From Corydoras sp. C115 (lineage: Eukaryota; Chordata; Actinopteri; Siluriformes; Callichthyidae), in assembly GCA_019802505.1 (NCBI GenBank), contig JAFMOC010000021.1, positions 1,323,501-1,387,500 of the forward strand: 64,000 nucleotides of DNA, read 5' to 3'. Numbering within the stretch: position 1 is the first letter of the stretch; each line of letters starts with the position of its first letter. Below are positions 24,411 to 35,250 of this stretch, piece by piece. The position numbers were made by a program, and so were the translations under genes. The notes under the pieces are model-generated. The model saw nothing but the letters and a program-made list of their open reading frames with translations, ran no database searches and was not told where the DNA came from.

Positions 24411-24683
24411 TATCTGTGTGTGTGTGTGTGTGTGTGTTATATGTATAAAAAAAACATTGTGAGACCCAATACAGTCTCATGTCATTGTGGAGAACATCTT
24501 ATAAATAATAAAATATTTTATTTGTATTCCATTCTATGGTTTATGGTATATTTATGGTTAAGGTTGGGCGACACGGTTGCTTAGTAGAGGAATAGCAGGA
24601 AGATAATGAATGAATGGTTATGGTTTGGATGAATCTGTACAAAATGAACAGAAGTCCATGTAAAATGTATAAAAAACATGGGT

Positions 24684-24711
24684 ATGTGTGTGTGTGTGTG
24701 TGTGTGTGTGT
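24684..24711. repeat. (GT)n microsatellite
   Basis: Short GT run of about 14 units. Confidence 0.9.
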
Positions 24712-25216
24712 TACAAAACCACCTGACAACTCTCCAGCAAAAAAGACATTTAAGTGCTGCAAAAGGAACATCTGGTACCGCGACTGACAAAAAAAGACAC
24801 AGAATCCTAAACTTTTCTACTTAATGCACAGACACAGTAGGTCTTTATTGCAACATGCATTTGCCTTGACTTGAACTGACTCTGTAATCTGTATCCATAC
24901 ACCCTGGCACATGGCGATTAAGTTGTCTCAAGGTAAGAGGCAAAGGAGCGACAACCGATGTGAGAAAGGCATCTCAGCAGGGGTCCCTGCAGGAAACCTG
25001 ACTGGCCAACCACAGTCTAACCGCCTGGCTCCAATCATTTCAACCAGCCACACCATCCCACATCCACTGTAGAAAATCCAACCTGTGAGGCTTTTATCTT
25101 AAAAGTACAAACGTTTACCGCAGTGCAAACGAGACTCACCTCACCTCACATTAAACCCAGCTTGCACATCAACATAAAGGTAATACTGAATTACAAAATG
25201 GACCAAACGTGCTTAC

Positions 25217-25282
25217 CATGCAGTGTCTTTGATAGAAGCGCATAACAGTCATTAGAGACACTCGTCAGTAACCGCGCAGCTC
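25217..25282 (-). other. Candidate internal exon of an unidentified minus-strand gene
   Basis: Read on the minus strand, 'taactttgcag' precedes 66 nt that end CATG followed by the consensus donor GTAAGC. Two readings are possible. The frame using one base from the previous exon is open throughout (AARLLTSVSNDCYALLSKTL). Alternatively, an in-frame TGA is followed by ATG, giving a first coding exon starting MTVMRFYQRHCM. The strand matches the first-exon candidate at 34,803. I recognise no gene, and a chance match of splice signals remains possible. Confidence 0.35.
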
Positions 25283-25347
25283 CTGCAAAGTTAAAAATAA
25301 ATTAGAAAATAGAAAAAAAAATTAAAAAAAAAACAACTTCAAAAAGG

Positions 25348-25446
25348 GGGCAGCTTAGTGAATGAGTCCGCATCTCAGCAATGAGGAAAGAGGTTTAAAA
25401 TGCAAAAAAAAAAAAAAATGGAATTTCCTTCACCTGTCTGTGTGGG
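25348..25446 (+). mobile_element. Older V-SINE, left piece (split by nested SINE)
   Basis: Eroded head ('gcagcttagtgaatgagtcc') through 'cctgtctgtgtggg'. It continues after the inserted copy at 25,801-26,048. Confidence 0.7.
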
Positions 25447-25800
25447 AGGGCGGCACGGTGGTTTAGTGGTTAGCACGTTCGCCTCTTAGCGCTAGGGATT
25501 CCCGGTTCGAATCCCCATCTGGGTGGAGTTTCCATGTTCTCCCCGTGTCTGCGTGGGTTTCCTCCGGGTCTCTCCGATTTCCTCCCACAGTCCAAAAACA
25601 TGGATCAAGTCAATTGAATTCTCAAAAAAATTGCCCCATATAGAGTGTGTCTGTGTGAGTGAGTGTGTGCCCAGCGATGGATTGGCGCCCTGTCCTGGAT
25701 GTAACTGCCCAGCGCCCGAGACTCCCCTGGATGGGCATGGGGAAACCCCACCGCGACTCTAATAGAGGATAAAGCGGGAGATAATGAATGAATGAATGAA
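25447..25800 (+). mobile_element. V-SINE, full length, nested in an older V-SINE
   Basis: Flanked by the exact TSD TGTCTGTGTGGG at 25,435-25,446 and 25,801-25,812. The TSD is itself part of the older SINE's central domain. Head, B box and GAAT tail are intact. Confidence 0.92.
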
Positions 25801-26048
25801 TGTCTGTGTGGGTATTCTCTAGGTGTCCTGGTTTCCTTACAGTTCAAAAACACGGATTCAATGTGAAAAGTCTGCTTTAAATTGCCCCCCATATAATGCG
25901 TGTGAGTGTGTGTGCGCCCAGTGATAGATTGGCACCCTGTCCTGGTCATATCTGCCCAACGCCTGAAACATTCTCACCTGGATGGGCATGGGGAACCTCC
26001 CCGTGACCCTAGTCCATAGCATAGGATAAAGCAGAAGATGAGATGAGA
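25801..26048 (+). mobile_element. Older V-SINE, right piece
   Basis: Resumes at 'tgtctgtgtgggtattctct' and runs to 'aagcagaagatgagatgag'. Clearly more diverged than the nested copy. Confidence 0.8.
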
Positions 26049-27262
26049 ACTTCAAAAAGGGCATTTTGTCAATCAGTCACGTACTTGAAAAACATAAACA
26101 CCAGAATCCGTCTGCAAACTGTATAAATATTAGAACTGCTGAATATATTAAATCCTACAGCCCACAGTTTTCTTTTTCAGACAGATTGCAGAGCAAGTTT
26201 CGAAATCCTTCACCACTTTGAACCTAGAAGCACAGCGGTTACATGATTCACACTTTTCTGAAACCCACAGAACCAGGCGTATAAAAAGCCTATCTATGAG
26301 ACCACTGTAGAAATCACTGGCTTTCTCTGCGTTATAAAGCCAAACATTTGCTGTTCTGGCTGAGTTCAGATGGAGTTATGTGAGCACAGCAGTGGATGAA
26401 GTGCTGCCTCCAGACTTTGCTGTTTGCAGGCGTAAACTATTCATAGATTGAAGATCCATTAGATAGGGCAGGACCTGCAGATCTGCAACACTTACTGAAC
26501 CCTTAAGGCTTTTCTGTCCGTATCAGCAAAGGCATTACCCAATTAAGGCCTTTTTTGTGCTAAGGGGCTCTCAACAAGCTTTTAATCATTGCTGTTTTTT
26601 TTTCTCGTCCTGTAAAGCCACCAGAGATGTGATGGTTCACTTTGGCATTTAAACAGGAGGATTCATTAACAAAATGCGGCGCAACTTCGAGACCGGCTTT
26701 ACATTTTAATAGTAAGAGTAAGAGCAAAAAAATGATGTCTGAAATGATTCATCAGCAAATTATTTGGGATTTATTAACGACAGTGGGGAAAGAAATGTCT
26801 GAGGTGGTTTATGTCACGTTCGTGTCTGGCTACAGTACACTAACAGAGGTTGAGCAGAGGGTGGTGTGGTGCTGCTCTGCTATTCTTTTTAATGAGGTGG
26901 CCATAAGACAAAAAGTGTGAGACAGCAGGTTTGGGCTCCACATTTAATCTGGTAAGAAATGCTTATTAAAAGAGGTCAGGCAAAAATCCTGGTGTAGAAT
27001 GATGAGTTTTTAGAGATTAGTTACACTAACATTTTTTTTTTAATTAGACACAACTCTACATAAAGTACAAGACATGAATGCATGATTTAATATAAGAATC
27101 AGAATACTTCTGGGGGGATTGCAGTCATTACAGCTGCTCAAGAAGTATAATGTACAAAAATATATACTAAGAATAGAGGTCATACCTATAAGCGCTTCTT
27201 CATGCAGCCGTAAAATTTAAAGGATAAAATACAACGATAAAGGTAAAGGGTGCAGTGGTGAC
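26049..27262. other. Repeat-poor spacer
   Basis: No SINE or microsatellite for about 1.2 kb. ORFs are short and lack family features. Homeobox-like ATTA and CAATTAAGG motifs occur near 26,530-26,590. It may be intronic or regulatory DNA, but no function is shown. Confidence 0.3.
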
Positions 27263-28046
27263 ATATACAGTAGGGGTGCGAATCTCTCAGTGTCTGGCGA
27301 TTCGATTCCGATTTTTGAGGTCACGATTCGATTCAGAAATGATTTTTTCAGTTCAAATGGTCTTTAAATTTTGTTAAAATCATGTGATTGACAAGATGAA
27401 ACGACAATGTAAACAAATACTTTAAGGTTCCTTACTGTTACAAATCTTTTTGCATCATATTATATTTATACAAAAATAGGATTGCGCTAAATTAAAATGA
27501 GCAGTATTAGGTTAGCTTAGCTGTAGGGGTGCGAATCTCTCAGTGTCTGGCGATTCGATTCCGATTTTTGAGGTCACGATTCGATTCAGAATGAATTTTC
27601 AATTCAGAAACAATTTTTTCAGTTCAAATGCTCTTTAAATTTTGTTTAAATGATGTGATTGACATGATGAAACAACGATGTAAACAAATAGAACATTTAT
27701 TTAAAACAATACTTTAAGGTTCCTTCCAGTATCAAATCTTTCTGCATCATTTTATATTTATACAAAAATAGGATTGCGCTATATTAAAATGAGCAGTGTC
27801 AGGTTAGTTTGACTGCCTGGCTTTTTATTACATAAAAAAATATCCATCAATGAACAAATAATTCTAAATATAGTAATGCAAAAGTTTACCATAGTGCATT
27901 AACCTTTAATCGAAACTAAAATACAGACTTTACAGTCAGAGTGCATTTATATTTTGCAAATCTTTAAAACTTAACATTAAAAATAAAATCCATACTTCAG
28001 TCTTTTTATCTATATTGCAACAACGGTCGCTACATTTTCAAAACTT

Positions 28047-28396
28047 CATTCATTCATTATCTCCCGCTTTATCCTCTATTAGGGTCGCGGTGGGGTTCCC
28101 CATGCCCATCCAAGGGAGAACGTCTCGGGCGCTGGGCAGATAGACCCAGGACAGGGCGCCAATCCATCGCTGGGCACACACTCACTCACACAGACACACT
28201 CTATATGGGGCAATTTTTGAGAATTAAATTGACTTGATCCATGTTTTTGGACTGTGGGAGGAAACCGGAGAACCAGGAGGAAACGTACGCAGACACGCGG
28301 AGAACATGGAAACTCCACCCAGATGGGGATTCAAACCGGGAATCCATAGCGCTAAGAGACAAACGTGCTAACCACTAAGCCATATTCAAAACCGCC
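28047..28396 (-). mobile_element. V-SINE nested in the hAT element, 13-bp TSD
   Basis: Exact ATTTTCAAAACTT at 28,034-28,046 and 28,397-28,409. Antisense copy. The head end reads 'aagccatattcaaaaccgcc' and so is slightly altered. Confidence 0.92.
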
Positions 28397-28636
28397 ATTT
28401 TCAAAACTTAACCTTAAATATTAAATATATTTTCAACTTCTTTTCCTGGCTTTAAAAGTCAAACACCGGCTTTTATCGCCGTCGGGGCGTCAAAACCCCC
28501 TCTCCCCCCACTGCGTGCTTCCCACTCGCATGAAATAGCATGCTAGCGAACTACAACGGGAGCTGGTTAACAAGCTTGGTCTACGGTGGCCGAGCGGATA
28601 CATAAGGCCGAGCGGATACATATATGTAGTACGCTC

Positions 28637-28657
28637 GGGGGGGGGGGGGGGGGGGGG
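28637..28657. repeat. 21-base G homopolymer
   Basis: Uninterrupted run of G, in a GC-rich patch with a doubled 'ggccgagcggatacata' just upstream. Confidence 0.95.
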
Positions 28658-28886
28658 CGCCAAGTTTTTTAATAAAACTTAAAAATCTATTCTTGGGCAT
28701 TTTGAATCGATTCAGAATTGCCAGGACTACGAATCGCGATTCTTTGAAGAATCAAGTATTTCCAGCACCCCTAATATACAGTATTGCACAAGTTAACCAA
28801 ATGATGTGATGTTTTATTTCACGTATTTTGTATTGCACTTATAAAAACTGTATAGCATGTAATTCAGTATTGCACATAGAAAAATC

Positions 28887-29429
28887 TTACACAAGAAGCA
28901 AGGAGTTGAAGAGTTTGATGGCTACAGATAAGAATGACCTCCTGCGGCGCCCTGTGGTGCATTTGGGTAAAATAAATCTTAATGTGTTCCTGTATGTGAC
29001 TAGTGTGTTGTGCGGTGGGTGGGAGACATTGTCTATAATGGCCTTTAGCTTAGACGGCATCCTCCTCTCTGACCCTGCCATCAGTGAGTCCAGACCCACA
29101 TCATCACCCGCCCTATGGATCAGTTTGTTCGGTCTGTTGGCATCTGCCACCTTCAGCCTGCTGCCCCAGCATGCGACAGCACTCGGCAGAATAGCACTCG
29201 CCACCACAGACTCCTCAAAGATTATGAGCCTAGTACTGCAGATGTTGAAGGACCTCAGACGTCTCAAAAACGAGACGTAGAGACGAGTTTGGCCCTTCCT
29301 GAAGAGGGTTTGGGTGTTTTTACTCCAATCCATCTTATAGTCTATACACACCTTGGCATATTTATAATCCTCCACGGTGATAGGAAACAGAAGATGTGGC
29401 AATGTCAACATTTTAAACCTGAATTCCAA
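28887..29429 (-). pseudogene. LINE ORF2 C-terminal fragment (non-LTR retrotransposon)
   Basis: A 180-codon open stretch on the minus strand carries blocks typical of the end of teleost non-LTR reverse-transcriptase proteins: FLRRLRSFNIC, the FEESVVASAIL and ACWGSRLKVADANRPNKLI stretch, SERRMPSKLKAI and RRRSFLSVAIKLFNS. The RT catalytic core and endonuclease are absent, so this is a 5'-truncated or eroded copy. The AT-rich 3' UTR probably extends to about 28,790, next to the hAT element. The plus-strand ORFs here are shadows. Confidence 0.8.
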
Positions 29430-29701
29430 TAATAAATAGTTTTTTAAAATCGCATTTTCACTGATCAGGGTCTAAGTGACCACATGGGGTTTAGGTTGCC
29501 AAGTCCTCGGTCCATCGCAGGACATACCCCCACAGAAACATGACTACTCACACGGTCTTACTCAGAGGTAATTCAGCATCTTCAATTGATTAACTGTCAT
29601 GCTTTCGGGCAACAAAAGCAAAGCAGACAGAGAGACTCCACACAAAGAGCAGCTTTACTGTGCTGAACCAATACGTGTTAAGCAAAATTCAAACCTTCAT
29701 A

Positions 29702-29828
29702 CAGTGTGGTAGCTCAGTCATTAGGGCACTTAGGGTGTTCAATCTGAAGGTTGGAGGGTTCAAATCCTGAGTCCACTGAAGTTACCAATGTAGGCCCTTC
29801 AACAAGTTCCTTAACCCTCATTGCCTAA
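29702..29828 (+). mobile_element. SINE family B, head portion
   Basis: 'ggtagctcagtcattagggc' A-box-like, GGTTCAAATCC B box, then 'tccactgaagttaccaatgt' and 'ccttaaccctcattgcct'. Confidence 0.75.
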
Positions 29829-29879
29829 GGAGGAGGGTGCACCATGGCTGACCCTGTATTCTAACCCTAACCATCAAGT

Positions 29880-30328
29880 TATACTTGGATTTTGTTTGTT
29901 TGTGTTTAGTCCCATATCAGCAGCATATTGGCTATATTATGGCATTGATAAGTTTTGTGACCGAGTATCACAGACTCAGATCACTGTCTTTATTCGAATG
30001 GCTTCCAAAAAGCAAAGTTGGTGGGATCCTTTCAAACAGTTCTTTTATATTTTACCATATCAAAGTTATTTCTGGTGGTTGAAATTGCAGGGCATTCTAC
30101 TAAGATGTGTTTTATTGTTTGAGGAGTTGTACAGTATTGGCAGTCTTGAGCCTTCTCGCCAAACAGAAGGTGACGGTGGGTGACCAATTCGTCACCTAGT
30201 CGGGATTGTCTGATCTTGTCTGCTAAGGACGTCTGTATTGCGTTTAATATTGATGATGGGGGATATTTCATACAGTTTATTTTGTGTGTTGTTAGACCAT
30301 TCATCTTGCATTTTTGTCTACGGTGCAC
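29880..30328 (-). pseudogene. RNase-H-type LINE ORF2 C-terminus fragment
   Basis: The minus-strand ORF at 30,032-30,328 contains SRLGDELVTHRHLLFG, then CQYC..IKHILVEC..RNNF. That is the CCHC-like C-terminal finger seen at the end of I/Nimb-type non-LTR retrotransposon ORF2 proteins, just after the RNase H domain. Stops interrupt the frame below 30,032. The clade assignment rests on motif memory. Confidence 0.65.
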
Positions 30329-30565
30329 TTCTACTAGACGGTAATCAGTTATCAGTAATCAAAATATATGTAGTTATACTTAATACCGAAATACCGTTTG
30401 GATAAATCTACATCTACAAAATGACCTGATGTAATATAATGTTGTACAGTTTTGATTAACTGGCAATAAAATAATCCAAAGCAGATACTGACCAAAGCAA
30501 AAAACAGTGTCTCTGTGACACTGATCAACCACCTATTATTTAAACACCCGATCAACCTAAACAAG

Positions 30566-30866
30566 GGCAGCACAGTGGCTTGTGGTTAGCAAGCACTGGG
30601 GATCCACTGGGGATCCTCTCAGCACTGGGGATCCAGGTTCGAATCCTGAATCGAGTTAACAATGGTTTCCTCTGGGATTTGCGGAGTCCTCCCACAGTCC
30701 AAAATCACGGATTCAAAATAAATTGGCTGCTCTAAACAGCTCCTATATACTGTGTGTTTTTGTGAGTGAGTGCGCCCTGTGATAGATTGGCGACCTGTCC
30801 GGGGTTATCTGCCCAGCACCTGAAACGTTTATGGGCATGGGGAGATAATGAGATGAGATGATATAA
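30566..30866 (+). mobile_element. V-SINE, rearranged
   Basis: 'gggcagcacagtggcttgtg' head. A local duplication of 'actggggatcc' lies before the B box GGTTCGAATCC, and the tail is 'ggagataatgagatgag'. Confidence 0.8.
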
Positions 30867-30999
30867 ATGCCCTTTATGATGATGTGGATATGTAACAACT
30901 TGCAATGTTCTAATATAACCATCTAATCCTTACAAAATACTGAGATTAAATGTTATTTAGGGATGAGAAAAAAAAATACCAACAGCACTTGTGGTTAGC

Positions 31000-31150
31000 A
31001 CCTTTGCCTTGGCCCTTGGGTACTTGGACTTTAACTCTAATTGCTCTATGGGTGCTCTATCATGGCCGAGCCTGCATTTAGACCCAACCATCACATTGAA
31101 ACACTTGTACGTCACTTTGAATAAAAGTGTCTGCAAAATGTAATGTATGT
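31000..31150 (+). mobile_element. SINE family B-related, 3' part
   Basis: 'ctctaattgctctatgggtg', 'catcatggccgagcctgca' and 'agtcactttgaataaaagtg'. Nearly the same text recurs at 31,600-31,735. Confidence 0.65.
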
Positions 31151-31182
31151 AACATGCACATGAACTGGCCCCATACTGGCTT

Positions 31183-31505
31183 TTGGGGCAAGTATGGTTA
31201 GCATATTTGCCTCTCAGCACTGGGGATCCATGTTTGAATCCCAATCTGAGAGGAGTTTCCATGTTCTCCCTGTGTCCACGTGGGCTTTCTCCAGGTTCTT
31301 CAGATTCCTCAGTTCAAAAACATGGATTAAAGTTAAATCGGTTGCTCTTAATTTCCCCAATATAGTCTGTTTGTGTGAGTAAGTTAGTCCAGAGATGGAT
31401 TGACACCCTGTTCTGCCCCTTTCCAGCACCAGAAACTATCTCCCCTGGATGAGCATGGGTAACTTCACAGTAACCCTTGTAGAGGATTAAGTGGAAGACA
31501 TTAAG
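31183..31505 (+). mobile_element. V-SINE, diverged
   Basis: 'atggttagcatatttgcctc' to 'aagtggaagacattaagata'. The central domain is present. Confidence 0.75.
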
Positions 31506-31514
31506 ATAAGAAAT

Positions 31515-31735
31515 GAAGAACTGAGCTGTAACTCAGTGGGTTGGGGTGTTAAGATCTCAAGAAATTAATTGTAGGGTTCAATACCAGAGTTTTGCCACCG
31601 TGGGCACTTGGCCCTTTACTCTAATTGCTCTATGGATGCTTCATCATGGCCGAGCCTGCACTCTGACCCAATCATCACATTGGGACACATGTAAGTGACT
31701 TTGAATAAAAGTGTCTGCAAAATGTAATGTATGTA
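31515..31735 (+). mobile_element. SINE family B-related, complete
   Basis: tRNA-like head 'agctgtaactcagtgggttg' with B-box 'gggttcaatacc', then the 'catcatggccgagcctgca' block and the 'aataaaagtgtctgcaaaatg' tail. Confidence 0.7.
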
Positions 31736-32079
31736 ACGTATACATGAACCAGCCCCAAAAGCGCCCTCTCTTAAACCCTCCAGGGTGCACTATCACAGAC
31801 AGTATGATGATTTCAATCTGCCATCATCAAAATCCGATCTCATTTCTGCAGCTCTGAATAGAAAGTCTTGCAATGACTGCATAAGTCTGCAGAAGCATTG
31901 CCACCGTGAATGTGCTCTTTAATAAATGCTAAACGGATTCCATCAAAATAATAACAGCTTCTGATGTCAGGTTTATACAACGAAAATATGGCAACATGAA
32001 TAAAAACGTCTAATTTTACGTGAATACAAGTTATTCCTATTGTTGGTAAAATACGTTAAAAGAATAAAAGCAAACACCT

Positions 32080-32690
32080 TCCATTTAATTCTCTACTAGG
32101 TTCGTGGGGGGGGGTCCCCATGCCCATACTGGAGAGAACGTTCCAGGTGCTGCGCCAATCGATCGCTGGGCACACACTCACACAGACACACACACATGCA
32201 CTATACAAGGAAAATGTAGAGCTGCCATCCATTCTTTGACTTCTGTTTTTATTCTAGGGTCGCGGGGGGGGTTCCCCATGCCCATCCAGGGGAGAGCGGT
32301 TTGGGCGCTGGGCAGATACACCCAGGACAGGGCGCCAATCTATCGCTGGGCACACACACACACACACACACACACGGGTCAATTCAGGGCATTCAATTCA
32401 CCTTGACTGCATATTTTTAAACTCTGGGAGGAAATCGGAGGATCTGGAGGACACCAACATGGACATAGGGAGAACATGTAAACTCCACCCAGACCAGCAT
32501 CCGAACCTGCAGCCCTGGAGAGGCGAACGTGCTAACCATCAAGCCACTGTGCCATGCTTAAGAGCAGCCAATTAAACCTTAATCCATGTTTTTGGACTGT
32601 GGGACGAAACCAGAGAACATGGAGAAAACTCACAGGGACACGGGGAGAACACGGAAACTCCACCTAGATTGGGATTCGAACCTAACATCT
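32080..32690 (-). mobile_element. Cluster of three antisense V-SINE pieces
   Basis: Piece 1, about 32,080-32,226. Piece 2, about 32,227-32,556, including a (CA)n expansion at 32,349-32,374. Piece 3, about 32,563-32,690, starting in the 'aatccatgtttttggactg' block. All are damaged. Confidence 0.75.
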
Positions 32691-32975
32691 AAAGGACCAA
32701 ATAATAATCACATGGAATAAGCAACAATGATGCAGCAGTGAGACCTTTTTCCCTCCTGCAGGAGATGACTTTACTACCATGCTGATGCAGAACTCATATC
32801 AATAATTCAGCACTGCATTACAAGCACATTAATTTGCAGGTAAAGTAAGACATACTGTACTACAGTCAGGAGACAGCAGGAGTGGGACCTGGCGACTCTT
32901 AGTCTCTGTGCTGCGTACAGCAGTGCGTGCCGCCAAAACGCTCACAAAGACATGAACGGAGTAAAGCAAGCAACT

Positions 32976-32976
32976 C

Positions 32977-33027
<51 letters not shown>

Positions 33028-33028
33028 T
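32976..33028. repeat. (AAT)n microsatellite
   Basis: About 17 units of TAA. Confidence 0.95.
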
Positions 33029-33306
33029 ATTTCATTGTGTTCTAGTGCTCATAAACTAGTGCTCATTGAGTCCAATCTCAGCTGAATAAAGTCACATGGA
33101 ATACAGTCTCAATAGAGTTATAGAATTAAATTGCAATAAAACTCTACAATCAGAAAAAAACACATCTTTGTCATTTTAAAAGTGCAATACTTACGGTTAA
33201 CTGGGATGTACTGTCTAAATTATTGCATTTGGCCTTTAAGCCATACAAACAGTTCTCTTGAGGTCCAATAAGTAACCCTGGCTGAGGGGTGCAGGTCAAA
33301 ATAATG

Positions 33307-33815
33307 TACTTATAAGTGGAAACAGAAAAAAAAAAACTATTGTATCTTCATTTCTGAGACTTTATAATGAATGTGGAGGACAGATTCAGTTTTGGAGTCT
33401 GGATCCTAATACGATTTCTAATGACTGACTAATGAGTGTTGCCTGTTTGAGGATCTCCTGCAAATCCTGCTTCATGATCTGCAGGTAACAGCTTCACTCA
33501 CAGAAACCTTTTTACTGACATTAGTCTAATTAAGTCATAGTGAGAGATCACAAATGTCACATAATGTGATGTATTATTGCACAATATAAACCATATAACT
33601 TCATACTGCACAAACAAATGATAATATTATATGGTAATATTGCACATTGAGAGAGGGGTTATAGAGGTATGTTTTTAGTGCTCTGAAATTAAGGAGAGTC
33701 ATTAGAAATCTTATGAGGATCCAGACTCAAAACAGAATCCATCCTCAACATTCATCACGCAGTCTTAGGAATGAAGATACAATAAGGGTTTATTTTTGTT
33801 TTCACTAATAAGTAT
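33307..33815. mobile_element. Foldback/MITE-like element with about 120-bp inverted arms
   Basis: The left arm (33,307-33,430) and right arm (33,697-33,815) are inverted copies. Shared blocks include 'attgtatcttcatt', 'agtctggatcct' and 'gatttctaatgact', with about 80-85% identity by eye. The roughly 270-bp loop has no ORF. Superfamily unknown. Confidence 0.75.
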
Positions 33816-33900
33816 GTCATATTAGTTCTTTTATAGTTCATATCTGTCATTATATAGTTATATATTATATAGTTCATATCTATTCATGACTTATTTTCAC

Positions 33901-34192
33901 ATCAACCACTGCCACTTTATTTGATTATTGTTGTATTCAAATAAAAAAATTTGCACATTATATCTAAGTGTATTGCATTTCCGTCTTGCTTTCAAAGAAA
34001 TGCTTCTTGTTAAGTCTTTTTATATTCTTATATATATTTTCTTTATATATATATTCTTATTATATTTTACATCAGCCACTGCCACTTTATTTGATTATTG
34101 TTGTATTTATATTTATAAACTTTTTTGCACATTATATCTAAGTGTATTGCATTTCCCTCTTGTTTTCAAAGAAATGCCTCTTGTTAAGTTTT

Positions 34193-34195
<3 letters not shown>
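33901..34195. repeat. Tandem duplication, 170-bp period
   Basis: 'actgccactttatttgatta' through 'tgcatttccntcttgntttc' and 'cttgttaagt' occurs at 33,901 and again at 34,071. A diverged third copy may lie at about 34,317-34,403. A (TA)n array follows at 34,196-34,251. The text resembles a LINE 3' UTR. Confidence 0.75.

Positions 34196-34252
<57 letters not shown>
34196..34252. repeat. (TA)n microsatellite
   Basis: About 56 bp of TA dinucleotide. Confidence 0.95.
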
Positions 34253-34255
<3 letters not shown>

Positions 34256-34779
34256 ATATATAAGGCTCTTATAAAATATCTTAGGGTAAACTTTCCATAT
34301 TTCTTTTTGCCTTTTTTTACATCATTATTATTGTATTTAAATTGACATTTTGGGATTTTATATTTGCCTATATTGCATTTATCACTTGCTTTTAAAGAAC
34401 TACATTATAACATTATAACTACATTATAACTTAATATATATGTAAATGGTGCAACTGTTACAGCTGCCATTTATGATTTTAATCAATGATTCTGATCCTC
34501 TGCAATAAACTTCAGGACGTGTTTACATCATTTGAACTCTTTTAAATGGGAGCTGAATGGCAGGAGTTATTATTATGAGTTATTAGATTATCTCAGAGGA
34601 GGAGATGAAAAGCAACTTGCTGAAGAACTTGAGCTGCCGCTCACACTGATGCCCAAAAGTTTGTTAAAGCATGTCCACCGCAGCGGCAGCGGGATTGCGG
34701 CTAAACTCGTGTAATCTGGATTAAATGCTGATCTTGTCAGTGATTATTGTGATAATAAATCGGGATCGTACCGTTATGA

Positions 34780-35250
34780 CGGAATCAGTGTTGCGGTCTT
34801 ACCTTAAGTGGCGCTCCGGCGTGCGGGCAGTTCGCGCGGCGCTTTGAAGCAACGCGGCGCTTTCATCTCATTGCGCCATCGGCTCCATCAGCTGCCCACG
34901 CGATGCTGTGTCCACGTCCACGGAGCGTCCACGGAGCGTCCACTCAGTGCGCACTGCAACCCGCTGCCCGCCGCGGCGACTCCCGGCTCTCTGATCTGCT
35001 CGTGTGCGTGTGCGTGCGTGAGGGTGCGTGTGTGTGTGTGTGCGTGTAAAAGTGGGCGTGTCAAAACACAACCACGTAGGCGGCTCCTCCCCGCATTGCC
35101 CCGCCCCCTAAAGAAACTCACATCTTTATCAATGTGTCCCAAATCCCCCGCGTTCACTCCCCTACAAACTCCAACGTGCGGTTTGAGGTCATAAAACAAC
35201 GAATTGCCAATAAATCCAGCGCGAAAGCTGTAAAAGTCTTAAAGGCGTTT
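34780..35250 (-). promoter_or_regulatory. CpG island promoter with GC boxes
   Basis: The most CpG-dense stretch in the window ('cgcgcggcgctttgaagcaacgcggcgc', 'cccgccgcggcgactcccgg') in an otherwise AT-rich region. 'ccccgcattgccccgccccc' at about 35,090-35,110 gives Sp1-type GC boxes. A tandem 'cacggagcgtc' pair lies near 34,919-34,940, and a (GT)n stretch at 35,000-35,045. Leftward transcription is inferred from the minus-strand donor at its left edge. Confidence 0.65.
34803..35060 (-). other. Candidate 5' non-coding first exon, unidentified gene
   Basis: On the minus strand the island ends CACTTAAG followed by GTAAGA, a strong donor, so the exon's 3' edge is 34,803; the 5' edge is a guess. 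Its last ATG-initiated frame reaches TAA just before the donor, so the exon is probably untranslated leader with short upstream ORFs. The gene body would lie to the left, possibly including 25,217-25,282, and mostly outside this window. Confidence 0.5.

Larger units (their letters stand above)
27271..28773. mobile_element. hAT-superfamily non-autonomous DNA transposon
   Basis: Starts TAGGGGTGCGAATC and ends CAGCACCCCTA, and is flanked by the exact 8-bp duplication ATATACAG at 27,263-27,270 and 28,774-28,781. Short TAGGGGTG ends with an 8-bp TSD are diagnostic of hAT. The terminal 'cgattcgattcc' and 'gaatcgattcag' motifs are typical of the fish members. The left end is duplicated in tandem (27,271 and 27,525, period about 254 bp). 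A V-SINE is nested at 28,047-28,396, and a 21-G run lies at 28,637-28,657. No transposase ORF is present. Confidence 0.9.

Noticed and set aside
28828..29280. 150-codon plus-strand ORF
   Set aside because: Antisense shadow of the LINE ORF2 fragment on the minus strand.
34808..35194. 128-codon plus-strand ORF in the CpG island
   Set aside because: Arg/Ala/Cys-rich low-complexity text expected from any GC-rich island. No domain, and the strand disagrees with the splice donor.
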